Source: Nocardioides sp. InS609-2
GTDB taxonomy: Bacteria > Actinomycetota > Actinomycetes > Propionibacteriales > Nocardioidaceae
Assembly: GCF_023208195.1 (NCBI RefSeq)
Contig: NZ_CP060034.1
Span: 2,914,001-2,978,000 of the forward strand
DNA length: 64,000 nt
Reading direction: 5' to 3'
The position numbers and the translations under genes are program-made. Shown here in pieces: positions 25,493 through 34,010 of this stretch. Numbering within the stretch: position 1 is the first letter of the stretch; each line of letters starts with the position of its first letter. The notes beneath the pieces were generated by a model. It made no database searches and had not been told where the DNA came from. It saw only the letters and a list, made by a program, of their open reading frames with translations.

Positions 25493-26236
25493 GTGAGTGA
25501 AGGGTCGCGCCCGATGGGGACGGTCGAGCGCGCCATCGCGGTGCTGCACGCGCTGGCCGAGGCGTCCGGCGACCTCGGCAACAACGAGATATCCCGGCGC
25601 ACCAGCATCAACCCGAGCACGGTGTCGCGACTGCTGGCCACACTGGCGAACGACGAGCTGGTCACCCGGGTGGCCGACACGGGACGGTTTCGGCTCGGAC
25701 CGCGACTGGTCGAGCTGGGCAACGCGGCGCTGGCACGGATCGACCTGCGCGAGCTCTGCCGCCCGCACCTGGAGGCACTCACCGAGACGACCGGTGAGAC
25801 CGCGACCCTCTCCATCCCCTATCAGCAGGGCACGATCACGGTCGACTTCGTGCAGAGCCCGTCCTCGGTGCGCAGCGTGGCCCAGGTGGGGCGGCCGAGC
25901 GTCGCCCACGCGACCGCCACCGGCAAGGTCTTCCTCGCGTACGCCGGGACCGCGCCCGCCGCCCGGATGGCGCCGTACACCTCCCGCACGGTGACCGATC
26001 CCGCCGAGCTGGCGACCCAGCTGGACCTGATCCGCCGGCGCGGCTGGGGGCAGGTGGTCGGCGAGCGCGAGGAAGACCTCAACGCCGTGGCGGCTCCCGT
26101 GCTGGCTGCGGGCGACGTGCTCGTCGGAGTGGTCGGGCTGCAGGGTCCCGCGGGCCGGTTCGGCGCCAAGGTGATGCGGGGCGCGGTCGACGTGCTGCTC
26201 GAACACTGCGCCCAGCTGTCGGCGACGTACCGCTGA
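25493..26236 (+). CDS. IclR-family transcriptional regulator
   Basis: A 247-aa regulator. The N-terminal winged helix (TVERAIAVLHALAEASGDLG, then ISRRTSINPSTVSRLLATLANDELV, about residues 8-65) binds DNA. The C-terminal IclR effector domain (about 80-245) contains RVGRPSVAHATATGKVFLAY-like and REEDLNAVAAPVLAAGDVLVGVVGLQGP segments. GTG 25493 has GGAGG six bases upstream; the upstream open frame overlaps the operator and was rejected. Divergent from the demethylation operon and directly upstream of the ABC importer, it is the likely local regulator, with betaine or a demethylation intermediate as the presumed ligand. Confidence 0.92.
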   Translation: MSEGSRPMGTVERAIAVLHALAEASGDLGNNEISRRTSINPSTVSRLLATLANDELVTRVADTGRFRLGPRLVELGNAALARIDLRELCRPHLEALTETTGETATLSIPYQQGTITVDFVQSPSSVRSVAQVGRPSVAHATATGKVFLAYAGTAPAARMAPYTSRTVTDPAELATQLDLIRRRGWGQVVGEREEDLNAVAAPVLAAGDVLVGVVGLQGPAGRFGAKVMRGAVDVLLEHCAQLSATYR

Positions 26237-26242
26237 CTCGCG

Positions 26243-26291
26243 GTTGCCATCTGACAACACTCGGGCAGACGTCTTGTGTGACCTCGGTCAC
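26243..26291. promoter_or_regulatory. Operator-like site 2 before the ABC importer operon
   Basis: GTTGCCATCTGACAAC (26243-26258) shares GTTGCCAT with site 1 and has imperfect dyad symmetry with a 4-bp spacer. A second palindrome GTGACC-TC-GGTCAC is at 26278-26291. Both lie 7-55 bp after the iclR stop in the 131-bp gap before GTG 26368. No clear -10 was seen. Confidence 0.5.
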
Positions 26292-26367
26292 CGTGCGAGA
26301 GTCGGAGCACCGTTACGGGCGGTGCTGATGGGAACCCAACCCAACTGGCGGGGAAGGCTGGTGTGCC

Positions 26368-27042
26368 GTGCCGGATGAGATTCGCTGGTACGAAAGCTTC
26401 TGGACCTACCTGGAATTCACCTGGCAGGACCTGGTCGGGCTCGCCCTCGACCACGCGGTCGTGGTGATCATCTCTGTCGTGCTGTCGACTCTCATCGGCG
26501 TCGGCCTCGGCGTGGCGACCTACCGCACCCAACGGCCCCGCGAGCTCGTACTCGCGATCACCGGCACGCTGCTGACCATCCCCTCGCTCGCCTTGTTCAC
26601 GCTGCTGATCCAGCTGCCCTTGCTCGGTCTCGGCGCCCCCTCCGTCGTCGTGGCGCTCACGCTCTACGGCCTGCTCCCCATCGTGCGCAACACGATCGTC
26701 GGGCTCCGCGGGGTGGACCCGGCCGTGGTCGAGTCGGCCCAGGGCATGGGCATGAGCCGGACCCGGCGGCTGTGGGCAATCGAGCTGCCGTTGGCCTGGC
26801 CGGTTGTGCTGACCGGGGTACGTGTCTCGACCCTCCTGTTGATCGGGATCGCCGCCATCGGCGCCTACATCAACGGCCCCGGGCTGGGCGACGAGATCTT
26901 CTCCGGCCTGGCCCGGATCGGCAGTGCCAGCGCCCTCAACCAGGTGCTGGCCGGGACGCTCGGCGTCATCGTGCTCGCCATCCTGTTCGATCTCGTCTAT
27001 GTCGTGATCACCAGGCTCACGACCTCGAAAGGCATCCGATGA
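26368..27042 (+). CDS. Glycine betaine/quaternary amine ABC importer, permease (OpuCB-like)
   Basis: A 224-aa inner-membrane permease with about six hydrophobic helices and the ABC-permease EAA loop VESAQGMGMSRTRRLWAIELPLAWP (in parts, near residues 115-140). The length and sequence fit the OpuCB/ProW-like small permeases of betaine/choline/carnitine importers. GTG 26368 follows a GGGGAAGG ribosome site. It is the first gene of a four-gene importer operon, overlapping the ATPase gene by 4 bp (ATGA). Confidence 0.9.
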   Translation: MPDEIRWYESFWTYLEFTWQDLVGLALDHAVVVIISVVLSTLIGVGLGVATYRTQRPRELVLAITGTLLTIPSLALFTLLIQLPLLGLGAPSVVVALTLYGLLPIVRNTIVGLRGVDPAVVESAQGMGMSRTRRLWAIELPLAWPVVLTGVRVSTLLLIGIAAIGAYINGPGLGDEIFSGLARIGSASALNQVLAGTLGVIVLAILFDLVYVVITRLTTSKGIR

Positions 27043-28262
27043 CCGACACCCAGCAAGCCTCTGAGTCCGGGAGCGCCGCCGACGCCGGCACGATCGAGAT
27101 CCGTCTGGAGAACCTGTCGAAGCGGTTTCCGGGTCAGAAGGAGCCCGCTGTCGACGACCTGACGATGGAGATCCCCAAGGGCGAGATCGTGATCCTGGTC
27201 GGCCCCTCCGGCTGCGGCAAGACCACGACCATGAAGATGATCAACCGGATCATCGAGCCTTCCTCCGGGCGGATCTTCCTCGACGGCGAGGACGTCACCA
27301 AGGTCAACCCCGACCATCTCCGCCGCCGGATCGGCTACGTCATCCAGCAGATCGGGCTCTTCCCGCACCAGACCATCGCCGAGAACATCGCCACGGTGCC
27401 CAAGCTGCTCGGCTGGGAGAAGAAGCGCATCGACGAGCGGATCGACGAGCTGCTCCACATGGTCGGGATGGAACCGGGTCAGTACCGCGACCGCTACCCC
27501 AAGGAGCTCTCAGGCGGACAGCGCCAGCGGGTCGGGGTGGCGCGCGCGATGAGCGCGGACCCCGACGTGATGTTGATGGACGAGCCGTTCGGGGCGATCG
27601 ACCCGATCACCCGCGACCGGCTCCAGAACGAGTTCCTGCGCCTCCAGGAGCAGATCAAGAAGACGATCATCTTCGTCACCCATGACATCGACGAGGCGAT
27701 CAAGATGGGCGACCGGATCGCGATCCTGCAAGAGCGGTCCAAGATCGCCCAGTTCGACACCCCCGAGCGGATCCTGGTCAACCCAGCCAACGACTTCGTC
27801 TCCGACTTCATCGGCCGTGGCGCCTCGCTCAAGCGACTCAGCCTGAGCCGGGTGCGCGACGTCGAGCTGCACCAGTGGCCGACGGCACAGGAGGGGTCAA
27901 CCACCGACGAGATCCGGCAGCTGCTCGACGCCAGTGACAAGAGCGCCGTACTCGTCCTCGACGGCCAGCGCCGGCCGCTCCGATGGGTCACCGGGGACCA
28001 CCTGAGCCGGGCCGGCAGCTCGTCGCTCGGGACCGCCGGACTTCCCGCCGAGGCTGTGGTGCAACCGAACGCGACGCTGAGCGACACCCTCAACGAGATG
28101 ATCACCGCGCGCTACAGCACGGCGATCGTGGTCGACTCCGACAACGCCTACCAGGGCATCGTCGACATCGACACCATCAACGAGACGGTCCGCAACCTGC
28201 GCGCGGCCGAGCGCGGCAGACTTCGCACGGGACAGCCGAGCGACGAGGAGGGTGGGCTCTAG
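27039..28262 (+). CDS. Glycine betaine ABC importer, ATPase with CBS pair (OpuCA-like)
   Basis: A 407-aa ABC ATPase. Walker A GPSGCGKTT near residue 62, Q-loop YVIQQIGLF, signature LSGGQRQRVG near 163, Walker B VMLMDEPFG, switch His in IFVTHDIDEA. After the ATPase domain (about 20-265) comes a C-terminal pair of CBS-like modules (about 285-385; STAIVVDSDNAYQGIVDIDT), which in OpuA-type importers senses ionic strength or nucleotides. It couples the two permeases at 26368 and 28265. Overlaps the preceding gene as ATGA. Confidence 0.93.
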   Translation: MTDTQQASESGSAADAGTIEIRLENLSKRFPGQKEPAVDDLTMEIPKGEIVILVGPSGCGKTTTMKMINRIIEPSSGRIFLDGEDVTKVNPDHLRRRIGYVIQQIGLFPHQTIAENIATVPKLLGWEKKRIDERIDELLHMVGMEPGQYRDRYPKELSGGQRQRVGVARAMSADPDVMLMDEPFGAIDPITRDRLQNEFLRLQEQIKKTIIFVTHDIDEAIKMGDRIAILQERSKIAQFDTPERILVNPANDFVSDFIGRGASLKRLSLSRVRDVELHQWPTAQEGSTTDEIRQLLDASDKSAVLVLDGQRRPLRWVTGDHLSRAGSSSLGTAGLPAEAVVQPNATLSDTLNEMITARYSTAIVVDSDNAYQGIVDIDTINETVRNLRAAERGRLRTGQPSDEEGGL

Positions 28263-28264
28263 CC

Positions 28265-29059
28265 ATGGCCGGCCCCGACAAGACCGATGTGAACCTGATC
28301 GTTAAGGGCTCATCCACGCAGGCACCACCGAGACACACCCGCACGCTCGGCGGCTATGTGTTCATGCCGGCGCTGCTGGCTCTCGTGCTGCTGGCGGTCT
28401 GGTGGTCGGTGAGCACCCGCGACCTCGATTCCGTGGAGCAGGACAGGCTCTCGCTCGACTACATCCTGCGCATGACCTGGGCTCACCTCGAGCTCACCGG
28501 CGCCTCGACCGCGCTGGTGTTGCTCATCGCCATCCCGGTCGGCATCCTGCTGACGCGGCCCTTCGCCCGGGCCATCACGCCGCCGGCGATCGCGGTGTTC
28601 AACATCGGCCAGGCCGTGCCCACCATCGGCTTGCTCGCGATCTTCGCGATCGTCTGGAGGTTCGGGTTCGCCCCGACGGTGGTGGCGCTCGCGGCGTACA
28701 CGGCGCTCATCGTCGTGCGCAACACGATGGTCGGGCTGCGTCAGGTCGACGCCTCGGTCATCGAGTCCGCACGCGGGATGGGGCTGACCAAGCTCGCCGT
28801 CCTCACCCGCATCGAGCTGCCCCTGGCCGTGCCGGTGATCATGGCCGGCCTGCGCACCGCGCTCACCATCAACGTCGGAACGGCCACGCTAGGTGCCTTC
28901 ATCGGCGCCGACTGCCTGGGCCGGCTGATCGTCTCGGGCTTCTCGGGCAACCGGCCCTACATCACCATCATCGGCGGCATCCTGGTCGCCGTGCTCGCCC
29001 TGCTGGTCGACTACATCGCCGCGATCGCCGAAGACAAGCTTCGCCCACGAGGACTGTGA
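28265..29059 (+). CDS. Glycine betaine ABC importer, second permease (OpuCD-like)
   Basis: A 264-aa permease with one extra N-terminal helix (VFMPALLALVLLAVWWSV) before the core of about five to six helices; EAA loop VIESARGMGLTKLAVLTRIELP (in parts, near residue 165-185). It starts 2 bp after the ATPase stop. Together with the first permease it would form the heterodimeric channel as in OpuC. No truncation was seen. Confidence 0.9.
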   Translation: MAGPDKTDVNLIVKGSSTQAPPRHTRTLGGYVFMPALLALVLLAVWWSVSTRDLDSVEQDRLSLDYILRMTWAHLELTGASTALVLLIAIPVGILLTRPFARAITPPAIAVFNIGQAVPTIGLLAIFAIVWRFGFAPTVVALAAYTALIVVRNTMVGLRQVDASVIESARGMGLTKLAVLTRIELPLAVPVIMAGLRTALTINVGTATLGAFIGADCLGRLIVSGFSGNRPYITIIGGILVAVLALLVDYIAAIAEDKLRPRGL

Positions 29060-29098
29060 ACGACCAACTCAACGAACGACAATCGAAGGTGGGACAAC

Positions 29099-30076
29099 AT
29101 GGGTAACTCGAAAAGGGCAGTCCGCCTGACCGCACTGGTCGCCGGGCTCACCCTGGTCGCCGCGGGTTGCGGCGGCGACGGCGGCGGCGACGGCGGCGGC
29201 GGCGGCGGCGGGGCGGGCGGCGACCCGCTCGACGGCAAGACCTTCACGGTCGGCTCCAAGGAGTTCACCGAGCAGCTGATCCTCGGACAGATCGCCATCC
29301 AGGTGCTCGAGGACGCGGGCGCCACGGTCAAAGACGAGACGGGGATCACCGGGACGGCGAACGTGCGTACGGCGCTCGAATCCGACGAGATCGACATGTA
29401 CTGGGAGTACACCGGCACCGGTTGGACCGACATCCTGGGCAATGAGTCCGCGGACGCGTCGACGGACGCGGAGCAGCTGTTCACCGATGTCTCCGAGCAG
29501 GACTCGGAGGCGAACGACATCGCCTGGATCGCGAAGTCGACGGCCAACGACACCTACGCCTTCGCCACCTCGCAGGAGACGTCGGAGTCGACCGGGGTGA
29601 CCACGCTGTCGGACTACGCCGAGCTGGTGAACGGTGATCCCGAGTCGGCCACGATGTGCGCGGCGGCGGAGTTCCTGGACCGCCAGGACGGTTGGCCGGG
29701 CATGGAGAAGGCGTACGGCTTCAGCCTGCCCGACAACCTGATCACCGAGGTCGACCTAGGCCTGGTCTTCGAGGGCGTTCCGGATGCCGACCCCTGCGCC
29801 TTCGGTGAGGTGTTCGAGACCGACGGTCGCATTCCCGCCAACGACCTGGTGGTGCTCGAGGACGACAAGAACTACTTCGTCAGCTACGAGGTGGCGATGA
29901 CGGTGAACCAGGCCGTGCTCGATGACTCGTCGGAGCTCGAGGAGGTCCTGAACCCGGTCGCCGAGGCGCTCACCACCGAGGAGCTGACGGCGCTCAACTC
30001 GCAGGTCGACGTGGAGGGGCTCCCCGTCGAGGCGGTCGCCAAGAAGTGGCTGGAGGACAACGACCTGATCGGCTAG
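29099..30076 (+). CDS. Substrate-binding lipoprotein of the betaine-type importer (OpuAC/OpuCC-like)
   Basis: A 325-aa lipoprotein: signal peptide with lipobox LVAAG-C at about residue 23, a Gly/Asp-rich linker of about 18 residues, then the OpuAC domain beginning FTVGSKEFTEQLILGQIAIQVLED, the hallmark of glycine betaine/choline/carnitine binding proteins. The segment EIDMYWEYTGTGWTDILG provides aromatic residues (Trp, Tyr) suited to bind a trimethylammonium group. Ends KWLEDNDLIG. It is the third partner of the importer and precedes the nitrilase by 14 bp. Confidence 0.92.
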   Translation: MGNSKRAVRLTALVAGLTLVAAGCGGDGGGDGGGGGGGAGGDPLDGKTFTVGSKEFTEQLILGQIAIQVLEDAGATVKDETGITGTANVRTALESDEIDMYWEYTGTGWTDILGNESADASTDAEQLFTDVSEQDSEANDIAWIAKSTANDTYAFATSQETSESTGVTTLSDYAELVNGDPESATMCAAAEFLDRQDGWPGMEKAYGFSLPDNLITEVDLGLVFEGVPDADPCAFGEVFETDGRIPANDLVVLEDDKNYFVSYEVAMTVNQAVLDDSSELEEVLNPVAEALTTEELTALNSQVDVEGLPVEAVAKKWLEDNDLIG

Positions 30077-30090
30077 GAGGGGAGGCCAAG

Positions 30091-30939
30091 GTGCGGATCA
30101 CGCTGGCCCAGCTCGAACCGACGCTGGGTGACATAGCAGGCAATCTCGAGCGGGCAAGAGAGGTGATCGAGCGCGCCCGCGCCGAGGGCGCTGACCTGGT
30201 CGTCTTCCCCGAGCTCTTCGTCACCGGCTACTCGATCGGCGAGATCGACGTCGACCTGTCCATGAGCGCCGAGGACCCGCGCCTGCTGGATGTCGTCCGG
30301 GGAGCCGGCGACACCGGGGTCGTGATCGGGTTCAGCGAGGACGCGAAGCGCAGCCCGCACACCTACAACAGCACCGCCTTCTACGCCGGGGGCCAGCTGG
30401 CGCACGTGCACCGCAAGCTGTACCTGCCGGCGTACCGGCCCTTCGAGGAGCGCAACCACTTCACCCCGGGTCCCACCCTGCGGGCGTTCCCCGGGCCGGC
30501 CGACACCCGGCTGGCGGTGTTGTTGTGCAACGACGCCTGGCAGCCGCACTTGGCGTTCCTGGCCGTCCACGACGGCGCGCAGGTGTTGATCGTGCCGGCC
30601 GCCAGTGCGCAGAGCATGTTCCCGGAGAGGTATGACTCGCACGAGTACTGGCACGACATCACCCGGTTCTACGGCCGGATGTTCCAGGTCTTCGTGGTGT
30701 TCGTGAACCGGGTCGGCACCGAGGGACAGTTCCGGTTCTGGGGCGGGTCGCACGTCGTGGACCCCTGGGGCAACACGGTCGCGGAGGCGGCGCAGGACCA
30801 GGAACAGGAGCTGACCGTCACGATCGACCTCGCCGACGTACGCCGCCGGCGGCGGGAGGTGCCGCTGGTCAAGGAAGCCCGGCTGGGACTGCTGCAGCGC
30901 GAGGCCGCGCGGCTGCTCGACGAGGGCGGCGACCTCTAG
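30091..30939 (+). CDS. Nitrilase-superfamily amidase (carbon-nitrogen hydrolase)
   Basis: A 282-aa cytosolic hydrolase with an intact Glu-Lys-Cys triad: E41 in FPELFVTGYS, K109 in HRKLYLPAYRPFEE and C146 in LLCNDAWQP. GTG 30091 is preceded by a strong AGGAGGGGAGG. The family cleaves amide, carbamoyl or nitrile C-N bonds; the KLYLP-F and CNDAW patterns point to an amidase or N-carbamoyl-amino-acid hydrolase rather than a true nitrilase. Being last in the importer operon, it may release an N-methylated amine from an amide or carbamoyl derivative before demethylation. The substrate is unknown. Confidence 0.88.
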   Translation: MRITLAQLEPTLGDIAGNLERAREVIERARAEGADLVVFPELFVTGYSIGEIDVDLSMSAEDPRLLDVVRGAGDTGVVIGFSEDAKRSPHTYNSTAFYAGGQLAHVHRKLYLPAYRPFEERNHFTPGPTLRAFPGPADTRLAVLLCNDAWQPHLAFLAVHDGAQVLIVPAASAQSMFPERYDSHEYWHDITRFYGRMFQVFVVFVNRVGTEGQFRFWGGSHVVDPWGNTVAEAAQDQEQELTVTIDLADVRRRRREVPLVKEARLGLLQREAARLLDEGGDL

Positions 30940-30985
30940 CGCGGCACTTGCATCTGGTACCCAGATACGGGTTTGAGGTTATGCC

Positions 30986-31309
30986 ATGGACGACCTGATG
31001 ACGACCGACGCGTGCACGCTCCCGACGGCGGACCGGCCGCTGTGCCTGGCCGAGTATGACGCACTCTTCGCCGAGAATCTGCGCAGCGTGGCCCGCGACG
31101 GTGACACGGTGCGGATGCACCTGACCGGGTCAGCCGGCCTGTTGGAGCGCGTGCGCGACCTGGCCGAGCGGGAGAGCTCGTGCTGCTCCTTCTTCTCGTT
31201 CGTCGTCGAGGGGCTCGAGGACGGCCTCACCCTGGAGATCTCGGTGCCGCCCGAGCATCGCGACATCCTGACCGGCCTGGCCGCCCGCGCCAAGGTGCTG
31301 GCGGCGTGA
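30986..31309 (+). CDS. Conserved hypothetical protein coupled to a MerR regulator
   Basis: A 107-aa soluble protein starting MDDLMTTDACTLPTADRPL with a central SSCCSFFSF motif (two adjacent Cys) and a C-terminal IS-VPPEHRDILTGLAARAKV. It has no membrane segment. The Cys content and coupling (GTGA overlap) to a Cys-rich MerR gene suggest a metal or thiol-related role. I do not recognise a named family. A small AT-richer gap with TATGCC precedes the start. Confidence 0.65.
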   Translation: MDDLMTTDACTLPTADRPLCLAEYDALFAENLRSVARDGDTVRMHLTGSAGLLERVRDLAERESSCCSFFSFVVEGLEDGLTLEISVPPEHRDILTGLAARAKVLAA

Positions 31310-31731
31310 GCCTGCGCGCCGGCGAGGTCGCCGAGGCAGTCGGGGTGAACCGGGAGACGCTGCGCTACTACGAGCGCCGGGGTCTGCTCGAGGCACCCGA
31401 CCGAAGCCCCGGCGGGCACCGCCTCTACGACGACCAGACCGTCGTCACCCTGCGTGTCATCAAGGCCGCACAGCGGCTCGGCTTCACCCTCGACGAGGTC
31501 GCTGACCTGATCGAGGTCGGGCGCCGCCGCGGCCGCGACTCCGGACTGCAGGTCAGGGCGAGCGAGAAGCTCGTCGAGGTCGACCAACGGATCGCCGACC
31601 TGACCACCATCCGGTCCAACCTCGTGGCCGCGCTCGACGCCGGCTGCGACGACCTGCACGAGTGCGCGGGCAGCGACTGCTGCCCCATCCCCTTCGTCGA
31701 CCTCGCCGACGTCACGGTGGTGCCCCGATGA
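31306..31731 (+). CDS. MerR-family regulator with C-terminal cysteine cluster
   Basis: A 141-aa MerR regulator. The N-terminal winged helix AGEVAEAVGVNRETLRYYERRGLLEAPDRSPGGHRLY (in parts, residues 5-41) and LGFTLDEVADLIE are typical. A dimerisation helix follows, then the tail DAGCDDLHECAGSDCCPIP, four Cys and one His near residues 115-132, like the metal-binding loop of MerR/ZntR. A metal (Hg, Zn or similar) is therefore the likely signal, but which one is not decidable. GTG 31306 overlaps the upstream stop as GTGA. No metal exporter or mercuric reductase is adjacent. Confidence 0.88.
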   Translation: MSLRAGEVAEAVGVNRETLRYYERRGLLEAPDRSPGGHRLYDDQTVVTLRVIKAAQRLGFTLDEVADLIEVGRRRGRDSGLQVRASEKLVEVDQRIADLTTIRSNLVAALDAGCDDLHECAGSDCCPIPFVDLADVTVVPR

Positions 31732-32084
31732 GAGAGCAGACCGGCTCCAGGCGCCACCTGATCGGTGGTACGACGCGGCTCGAGACCGGAACTGCGCCCC
31801 AAGGGGTCGAGGTTGTTCGCTGACCCTTTGCGCTCGCTCGCGGTCCCTCGTGACGAGCTGGCAGGTGCTCTCGCCCGTGAAACCCGAACGTGCTGGCCTG
31901 GCTGCTGGGCCGGCTGCCCACGAGCTTCGCGGAGTTCGTCAGACGCCGGTACTCGTGTTCCTGCAGGGAGAGTCGAAAGAGAACCTACCGGGTATGACGA
32001 TTCTTTCCTCCGTGTGAAACCGCCACCAAGGCCGCCCTGCATTCCGACACACTGTCGCTCCGCAGCCTGGGGAGCCACCCATGA
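31732..32084. other. 353-bp stretch without a supported gene
   Basis: Six-frame reading gives only short frames. Its right part (about 31960-32030) has lower GC than its surroundings. A short plus-strand stretch near 31890-31960 reads LAWLLGRLPTSFAEFVRR, reminiscent of the C-terminus of NmrA/SDR proteins, which could be a gene remnant, but the support is weak. No RNA gene or terminator with a convincing stem was seen. Confidence 0.4.
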
Positions 32085-32783
32085 TTAGCGGACGTCTGTG
32101 AGCTCGGCTCCGGGTTGGCCGGGGTCGATCAGGATCTTCGCGTGGGCTTCGGGATCGCCGAGCGTTTCAAAGGCGGCCGCCACGCCGTCGAGACCGATGC
32201 GACCGGTGAGCAGCGGGGAGGGGTCGAGCTTGCCGTCGGCCAGGGCGTGCAGGGTGTCGCGGAACTCGAGCGGCGTGTAGCCCACGACGAAGCGCAGGTC
32301 GATCTCCTTGTTCAGGGCCATCGACGGGCGGAGTGCGTCGGCGCCCATGCAGACTCCGACGACCACGATCCGGGAGTAGAGCGGCGCACCGGAGACGACC
32401 TCCTCGAGCATGCCGGGCACGCCGACGCATTCGAAGACGACCGGCGCCTTCGGTGTGGTCGCTCCGATCTTGTCGAGGAGCCGCCACGCGTGCCACCACG
32501 GCACCGGGAGCTTCGTGAACCCGTCGATCGCGTCCAACGCGGCCCCGATCGGCCCTTGCATGGTGGTGAAGTGTCCGAGGTCGGCGCTGCCTGCGAAGGG
32601 CGAGACCTCCCGCGGGTCGACGACGACGTCCGCACCGCACGCGACCGCCAGCGCACGTCGTCCGGGGGAGAGGTCGCTGGCGACGACCGTCTCCACGCCG
32701 CGGGCCTTGAGCACCGTGATCACGCCCAGGCCCACCGGACCGCAGCCGAGCACCACCGCCACGTCACCGCGGGTGCCGCGATC
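32085..32783 (-). pseudogene. Zn-dependent alcohol dehydrogenase, N-terminal domain lost
   Basis: About 230 codons of the Rossmann half of a medium-chain alcohol dehydrogenase: GDVAVVLGCGPVGLGVITVL (NAD motif), then VVASDLSPGRRALAVACGADVVVD and the C-terminus HAKILIDPGQPG. The catalytic GroES-like domain with the zinc ligands (about 140 residues) is absent. The frame continues without homology past about 32785 into the MFS gene on the other strand. A GTG at 32762 could still start a 225-aa protein, but it would lack the active site. Intact relatives are about 370 aa. Confidence 0.75.
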
Positions 32784-33914
32784 CCGCTTGGCCGGCTCGC
32801 CGACCGCGTGCCCCGCCGCAGTGTCGCCGGCTGGGGCCTCCTGGCCTGGAGCCTGTGCACCGGAGTCGGTGGGCTCGCGGTCTCGTTCTGGGTCTTCTTC
32901 GCCTTGCGGGTCGGGGTCGGCATCGGCGAGGCCAGCTACTCGCCGGCCACCGGCTCGCTGATCAGCGACCTCTACCCGGCGGAGCGCCGCTCGCGAGCGA
33001 CCGCCCTCTTCACCCTGGGCTTCCCGATCGGCACGCTGCTCGCCTTCCTGACGGCCGGCCCGATCGCCGACGGTCTCGACAACTGGCGAGCGCCGTTCCT
33101 GATCGCGATGTTCCCCGGGATCCTGCTCGCGTTCGTCGTGCTACGGATCCGCGAGCCACGCCGAGGCGCCCAGGACGGCACCGCTGGGATCGCGGTAGCG
33201 ACGCACACCGAGGCCGCGAGCGCGGCACGCCCATCGGCGGTCCGCTCGGTGCTTCGGATCCGGTCGGTGTGGGGCCTGATCGTCGCGTTCGCCGGCTACA
33301 ACTTCGCCGCCTACGCCGTCGGCACCTTCGTGACACCGGTCCTGCAGCGCTACTTCGGCCTCAGCCTCACCGAGGCGGGTGCCGCGGGCGGTCTGGTCCT
33401 CGGCGCCAGCGGCCTGGTGGGCCTGCTGGTGGCGGGACCGGTGCTCGATCGGGCCCGCGCGCGCTCCGGCGTACGCCGCGACCTGGTGGCCGTCATCTGT
33501 CTCGCAGCCGCCGCGGTGTTCGCCCTGGTCGGTCTGTCAGCCGGGCGCGACGGAGTCGTGGTGTTCGTCGCCTTCATGGGGCTGAGCTACCTGTTCGGCA
33601 TCGTCTTCCTGGCCGTCTATGTGCCCGCCGCCGCCGACGTCGTCCCCGCCGAGCGGCGCTCGACCGCCCTGGGCGTGATCGTGGCTGCTGGGCTGTTCAT
33701 CGGCGGCGCCGGTGGGCCGATCTCGGTCGGCGTGCTCTCCGACGTCCTGCGGTCGGACGCCGTCGGCGTCTCCGACACCGGGGCGCTGGCCGACGGGCTG
33801 CACACCGCGATGCTCGTACTGGTCCCACTGGCCTTCCTCGTCGCCGCCGCCGGCATGCTCTTCGCGCTCCGGGCCGGCCGCGCCGACGCGGCCCGACTCA
33901 CCCGAGCGGCCTGA
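32773..33914 (+). pseudogene. MFS transporter, 5' end lost (starts within TM2)
   Basis: From about 32773 the plus strand reads IPLGRLADRVPRRSVAGWG, the loop after TM2 of an MFS transporter (Spinster/phthalate-permease-like: RVGVGIGEASYSPATGSLISDLYP), and continues intact to the stop for about 380 codons with ten or so helices. TM1 and most of TM2 (about 50 residues) and any start site are missing, because the sequence to the left belongs to the alcohol dehydrogenase on the other strand. The open frame further left is a shadow of that gene. An in-frame internal start is possible but the transporter would be incomplete. Confidence 0.7.
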
Positions 33915-34010
33915 CTGCAATCACCGAGTTGCGTGGATCGCGTTGAAGTGGGGACCCACGTCAGCCGACGTGCCCGCTGAGCTGAGACGACGAATGAGAC
34001 TGAGAGACCG

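Noticed and set aside
31880..31965. Remnant of an NmrA/SDR gene in the gene-free stretch
   Set aside because: Only about 18 residues look suggestive; no dinucleotide-binding motif or continuing frame supports it, so it is mentioned but not called.
32115..32772. N-terminal extension of the MFS frame through the alcohol dehydrogenase region
   Set aside because: The first about 220 residues are Arg/Asp/His-rich and antisense to dehydrogenase sequence, so the frame is open only by chance; it does not restore TM1.
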